From Weissella ceti (GTDB taxonomy: Bacteria; Bacillota; Bacilli; Lactobacillales; Lactobacillaceae): a stretch of DNA of 64,000 nt. The notes beneath the pieces are model-generated. The model was not told where the DNA came from and made no database searches. It was given only the letters and a program-made list of their open reading frames with translations. The DNA is taken from the NCBI RefSeq assembly GCF_018394055.1, contig NZ_CP074441.1, positions 62,001 through 126,000 on the forward strand, given 5' to 3'. Both the position numbers and the translations under genes were made by a program. Below are positions 61,161-64,000 of this stretch, one piece after another (the stretch's first letter is position 1; every line of letters starts with the position of its first letter).

Positions 61161-62354
61161 ATGTTGAAAAAGTTTTTTAACACTGATGGAGAAATTGATT
61201 GGGCCATCATCTTTGTTGTCTTGATGTTAGCGTTAATTGGGTTGGCATCACTGTATGTGGCCGGATCGTTTGATACTAGTGGAACAATCAAGGCGACACG
61301 AATGGTTGTCATGCAAGGCGCATACTATGTTGTTGGGATTTTCGTGGTTGCTGTTATCATGCAATTTGATTCAGAACAATTGTGGCGAGTAGCACCATAT
61401 CTGTTTATGGCAGGTGTTATTTTAATGGTCGGTGTTTTGTTCTTGTATAACAAAACATATTACGATAATACAGGTGGTAAATGGTATGCATTTGGGCCGG
61501 TAACTTTCCAGCCTGCCGAAGTCATGAAACCAGCCTTCATCATTATGTTTGCGCGCGTAATCGCCCAACACAACAATGAATACCCAGAACATACCTTACG
61601 CTCCGATCAATTGTTATTGAAGCGTATTTTGATGTGGTGTGTGCCGATGATTTTCCTAATGTTGTTGCAAAAAGACTTTGGAACAACACTGGTTTTCTTA
61701 GCGATTATGTTCGGAATGACAGTTGTATCTGGTTTAACATGGCGAATCCTAGGACCGATTGTGGCCGTCGTTGGAGTTCTTGGGACGACAGCGATTGTGT
61801 TGGTTACCCAAACTTGGGGACGTTTGCTACTGGAAAAAGTGGGATTTAAGGGATATCAATTTGACCGTGTTGACTCATGGCTAAATCCGCAATTGGACAC
61901 AACGAACGCTGGATTCCAGTTGTGGCAATCTATTAAGGCGGTTGGCTCAGGTGGGCTAACTGGAACAGGGTTTGGTGTTTCAAATGTTAAAGTGCCAGTT
62001 CGTGAATCCGATATGATTTTCTCTGTTATTGGAGAAAATTTCGGGTTTATTGGTAGTATGCTGTTGTTGATTTTATACTTCTTGTTGATTTACCAAATCT
62101 TCCAAGTAGTGTACGACACAGCGAACCAATTCTACGCTTATATCGCATCAGGGGTTGTTATGATGTTGATTTTCCACATTTTCGAAAATATTGGTATGAC
62201 CATTGGATTGGTACCTTTGACCGGTATCCCATTGCCATTCATCTCACAAGGTGGATCAGCGCTGGTCGGAAATATGATTGGAATTGGGTTGGTGATGTCG
62301 ATGCGTTATCATAACAAGTCATTTACGTTATCAAGTCAACGTGGATTCCATTAA
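61161..62354 (+). CDS. rodA: SEDS peptidoglycan glycosyltransferase RodA
   Basis: Membrane glycosyltransferase (SEDS family) polymerising lipid II during elongation. About 10 TM helices in 397 residues. Motifs: FQPAEVMKPAFIIMFARV (near 115-132), a large extracellular loop with the catalytic-region segment QFDRVDSWLNP, GSGGLTGTGFG, and the C-terminal GLVPLTGIPLPFISQGGSAL. GGGAGTGAC precedes the ATG. The operon context with mreB favours RodA over FtsW. Confidence 0.93.
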   Translation: MLKKFFNTDGEIDWAIIFVVLMLALIGLASLYVAGSFDTSGTIKATRMVVMQGAYYVVGIFVVAVIMQFDSEQLWRVAPYLFMAGVILMVGVLFLYNKTYYDNTGGKWYAFGPVTFQPAEVMKPAFIIMFARVIAQHNNEYPEHTLRSDQLLLKRILMWCVPMIFLMLLQKDFGTTLVFLAIMFGMTVVSGLTWRILGPIVAVVGVLGTTAIVLVTQTWGRLLLEKVGFKGYQFDRVDSWLNPQLDTTNAGFQLWQSIKAVGSGGLTGTGFGVSNVKVPVRESDMIFSVIGENFGFIGSMLLLILYFLLIYQIFQVVYDTANQFYAYIASGVVMMLIFHIFENIGMTIGLVPLTGIPLPFISQGGSALVGNMIGIGLVMSMRYHNKSFTLSSQRGFH

Positions 62355-62369
62355 ACGTGATAAAATAGA

Positions 62370-62400
62370 GACGTTCCTGAGAAATCAGGAGCGTCTTTTT
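62370..62400 (+). terminator. terminator of the mreB-rodA operon
   Basis: GACGTTCCTGA, loop GAAA, TCAGGAGCGTC and TTTTT. Confidence 0.93.
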
Positions 62401-62468
62401 CTAAACAATATAATGAATAACTAAACACCTTCGTTAAAACTGAAGGAGAACTGATAAGGAGAACAAAA

Positions 62469-63269
62469 ATGCTAACAATTGGATTTATTGGCGCTGGTAA
62501 TATGGGGCAAGCGATGATGCAAGGTTGGGCTCCTAACAAAGAAATTAAGCAATTAGTTTACAGCACAACCATGGAAAAATCGGAAGCTGTTGCAGCTAAG
62601 ATTGGTGGTGAAGCACGTGGTTCAATCATGGAACTATGGGCTGAATCAGACATGGTTGTGGTCGCTGTGCCGCCAACAGCCTTGGCTGATATTGCACCAG
62701 AAATTAAGCAATGGGCGATGTTGAAGCCAAGTGTTATTTTGACATCAGTGGTTGGTGGTGTTGACCTAGCCGCTCTGCATGCTCACTTTGGTGAACAATT
62801 GATGATTGTCCGCGCCTTGCCAAACATCAACGTCGCTTTGCGTTATGGATACACAGCCTTGGCGTTCGACGGAACAGTTGATGCAGATACACGTGGTGCG
62901 CTTGCGATGTTGTTCCTAGACTTTGGTCGTGCAGATGAATACCCAGAAGATCAATTTGGGGCGGTGAGTGCGCTAGCTGGATCAGGTCCAGCCTTCGTAG
63001 CTGGCTTTACTGAAGCAATGATGAAGGCGGGACTGGCAGCTGGGATTGATGCTGAAAAGGCCGAAAGTCTAGCTATTCAAACTGTTGCGGGTACTGGAAA
63101 GAATATGATTGATTTGAAGAAGGCCCCTAAGGATTTGGCTAATGAAGTCATGACTCCAGGTGGTTCAACAGCGGCCGGTTATGATGTATTGATGACGCAA
63201 TTAGATGGGTTAGTACGCGAAACTATTGATGCAACAATGATTAAGAACGCTGAAGCGAGCGAAAATTAA
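62469..63269 (+). CDS. proC: pyrroline-5-carboxylate reductase
   Basis: Last step of proline synthesis: reduces pyrroline-5-carboxylate with NAD(P)H. Rossmann motif GFIGAGNMGQAM (5-16), and the substrate/dimer motif SALAGSGPAFVAGF with the PGGSTAAG segment near 230. Length 266. AAGGAGAAC precedes the ATG. No other proline gene is adjacent, so it stands alone between rodA and the tRNA-Glu genes. Confidence 0.95.
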   Translation: MLTIGFIGAGNMGQAMMQGWAPNKEIKQLVYSTTMEKSEAVAAKIGGEARGSIMELWAESDMVVVAVPPTALADIAPEIKQWAMLKPSVILTSVVGGVDLAALHAHFGEQLMIVRALPNINVALRYGYTALAFDGTVDADTRGALAMLFLDFGRADEYPEDQFGAVSALAGSGPAFVAGFTEAMMKAGLAAGIDAEKAESLAIQTVAGTGKNMIDLKKAPKDLANEVMTPGGSTAAGYDVLMTQLDGLVRETIDATMIKNAEASEN

Positions 63270-63309
63270 AGAAAAAGCAAATAAATTGAAAAATAATATC
63301 AAAAAGGGG

Positions 63310-63338
63310 TTGCGCACCCCATAAATACTTGGTATTAT
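63310..63338 (+). promoter_or_regulatory. promoter of the tRNA-Glu genes
   Basis: -35 TTGCGC (63310-63315), 17-base spacer, -10 TATTAT (63333-63338). The -35 lies within a GGGGTTGCGCACCCC inverted repeat. The transcript should begin at the hairpin TTGTTGTTAAGGCAACAA. Confidence 0.7.
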
Positions 63339-63368
63339 AAATTTTGTTGTTAAGGCAACAAGGTTTAT

Positions 63369-63440
63369 GGCTCATTGGTCAAGTGGTTAAGACTCCGGTT
63401 TTTCACACCGGCATCCAGGGTTCAATTCCCTGATGAGCTA
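63369..63440 (+). tRNA. tRNA-Glu(UUC), copy 1
   Basis: A 72-nt cloverleaf: acceptor GGCTCAT/ATGAGCT (G1-U72 wobble), anticodon arm CCGGT-TTTTCAC-ACCGG (anticodon UUC), T arm CAGGG-TTCAATT-CCCTG, discriminator A. CCA is not encoded. Confidence 0.97.
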
Positions 63441-63459
63441 TTGTTTGAAAAAACAAAAT

Positions 63460-63531
63460 GGTCCATTGGTCAAGTGGTTAAGACTCCGGTTTTTCACACC
63501 GGCATCCAGGGTTCAATTCCCTGATGGACTA
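63460..63531 (+). tRNA. tRNA-Glu(UUC), copy 2
   Basis: Identical to copy 1 outside the acceptor stem, which reads GGTCCAT/ATGGACT. Pairs 3-70 and 4-69 have changed from C-G and T-A to T-A and C-G, so pairing is fully kept. Only 19 bases separate the two genes, so they are one transcript. CCA is not encoded. Confidence 0.97.
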
Positions 63532-63540
63532 TAATGAAAA

Positions 63541-63571
63541 GGCATCTACATTCTTGTAGGTGTCTTTTTTT
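63541..63571 (+). terminator. terminator of the tRNA-Glu genes
   Basis: GGCATCTACA, loop TTCT, TGTAGGTGTC and seven T; a 10-bp stem with two G-U pairs. Confidence 0.92.
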
Positions 63572-63631
63572 GTTACAATTAAGGTGTATCGAATTAAGAA
63601 CAGAATTGTGAATCAAAGATCGGAGTAAGGG

Positions 63632-64000
63632 ATGCTATTTTTAACAACGGATTTAGATGGAACTTTTTTGCATGATGATCATGATTTTGATCGCCCACGT
63701 TTTGAAAAGCTATTAGCCGAATGGCGTGCACAAGGTAATCGCTTTGTTGTGGCAACGGGCCGTGAATATAAGTGGGTAGCCTCAGTGTTTGCCGATTACC
63801 TAAATGATATTGATATTATTTCAAGTAACGGAACGGTCATTACGCTAGCTGGCCAAGAAGCTGATATGGCTTCAATTAAGCCAGAAAGTTTAGATGCCCT
63901 ACAAAAGATTATTGCGGACATGCCAGTGAAGCCAAGTGGCTCAGTACGTGCTTATACAGAAAACAAAGTTCATTTGTTGAAGACTGATGTCTATGGACAA
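63632..64000 (+). CDS. Cof-type HAD hydrolase, cut by the window end
   Basis: The first 123 codons of a HAD phosphatase of the Cof class. It begins MLFLTTDLDGTFLHDD (Asp7 nucleophile and Asp9 of motif I), followed by motif II VATGRE and the start of the cap domain (SSNGTVITL). CGGAGTAAGG lies directly before the ATG. It is incomplete: the cap, motif III and motif IV lie beyond the right edge. It is a paralogue of the gene at 11362; substrate unknown. Confidence 0.88.
   Translation, partial: MLFLTTDLDGTFLHDDHDFDRPRFEKLLAEWRAQGNRFVVATGREYKWVASVFADYLNDIDIISSNGTVITLAGQEADMASIKPESLDALQKIIADMPVKPSGSVRAYTENKVHLLKTDVYGQ

Overview
This window looks like a stretch of chromosome from a lactic acid bacterium of the Lactobacillaceae, most likely the Weissella/Leuconostoc branch. 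The assignment is inferred from gene content, Gram-positive promoters and GGAGG ribosome sites, a moderate GC content (a little above 40% by eye), several TTG/GTG starts, and very strong AAG (Lys), TTG (Leu) and TCA (Ser) codon preference in highly expressed genes. No phage, insertion sequence, CRISPR array or integrated element was seen. The window is mostly housekeeping DNA with a few accessory loci. A striking global trait is near absence of cysteine: about 20 Cys in roughly 19,000 encoded residues.

Layout. 45-1260: rpsF-ssb-rpsR. 1567-1940: two identical minus-strand tRNA-Lys(CUU) genes, each with its own promoter. 1964-7626: the essential WalRK cell-wall two-component operon (walR, walK, yycH, yycI, walJ). 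7684-9297: a candidate small RNA, htrA, and a structured RNA with four C-rich hairpin loops. 9334-17972: a DUF1934 protein, an HD phosphohydrolase, a HAD phosphatase, rpoE, pyrG (with a CTP-sensing attenuator), murA (Asp in place of the catalytic Cys) and a cshA-type helicase. 18097-24406: acpS-alr-mazF (no mazE), helD, trpS, ppx.

24407-32117 is the most accessory-like part: an LPXTG adhesin with seven 141-bp repeats and a 10 x 12-bp array, pepV, a YpuA-like protein, and a small operon with a guanylate-kinase-like protein, a Ser-rich exported protein and two unknowns. 32151-41197 is an uptake block: glnQHMP and oppABCDF. Each operon is preceded by an exact match to the GlnR box TGTNA-N7-TNACA, suggesting joint nitrogen control. 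Neither substrate-binding protein has a lipobox cysteine.

41464-47708: gdpP-rplI-dnaB, an MFS transporter, a FUSC-like protein and a DUF454 protein. 47955-51467: ispE, an SseB-like protein, a ferredoxin-NADP reductase-like flavoprotein and gpmA. 51488-55246: tagH-tagG plus a third gene whose C-terminal half resembles a glycerophosphotransferase that has lost its motifs. 55358-58209: DedA, a DUF308 protein and mntH. 58442-62400: murF (minus), then mreB, a DUF2969 protein and rodA. 62469-64000: proC, two tRNA-Glu(UUC) genes and a HAD hydrolase cut by the window end.

Envelope functions dominate: WalRK control, HtrA quality control, precursor synthesis by MurA, Alr and MurF, elongation by MreB/RodA, teichoic acid export by TagGH, and c-di-AMP turnover by GdpP. 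Regulatory elements supported here include the pyrG attenuator, the two GlnR boxes, an inverted-repeat operator at mntH, long leaders on murA and cshA, and a shared GUUGUU hairpin at the start of all three tRNA leaders.
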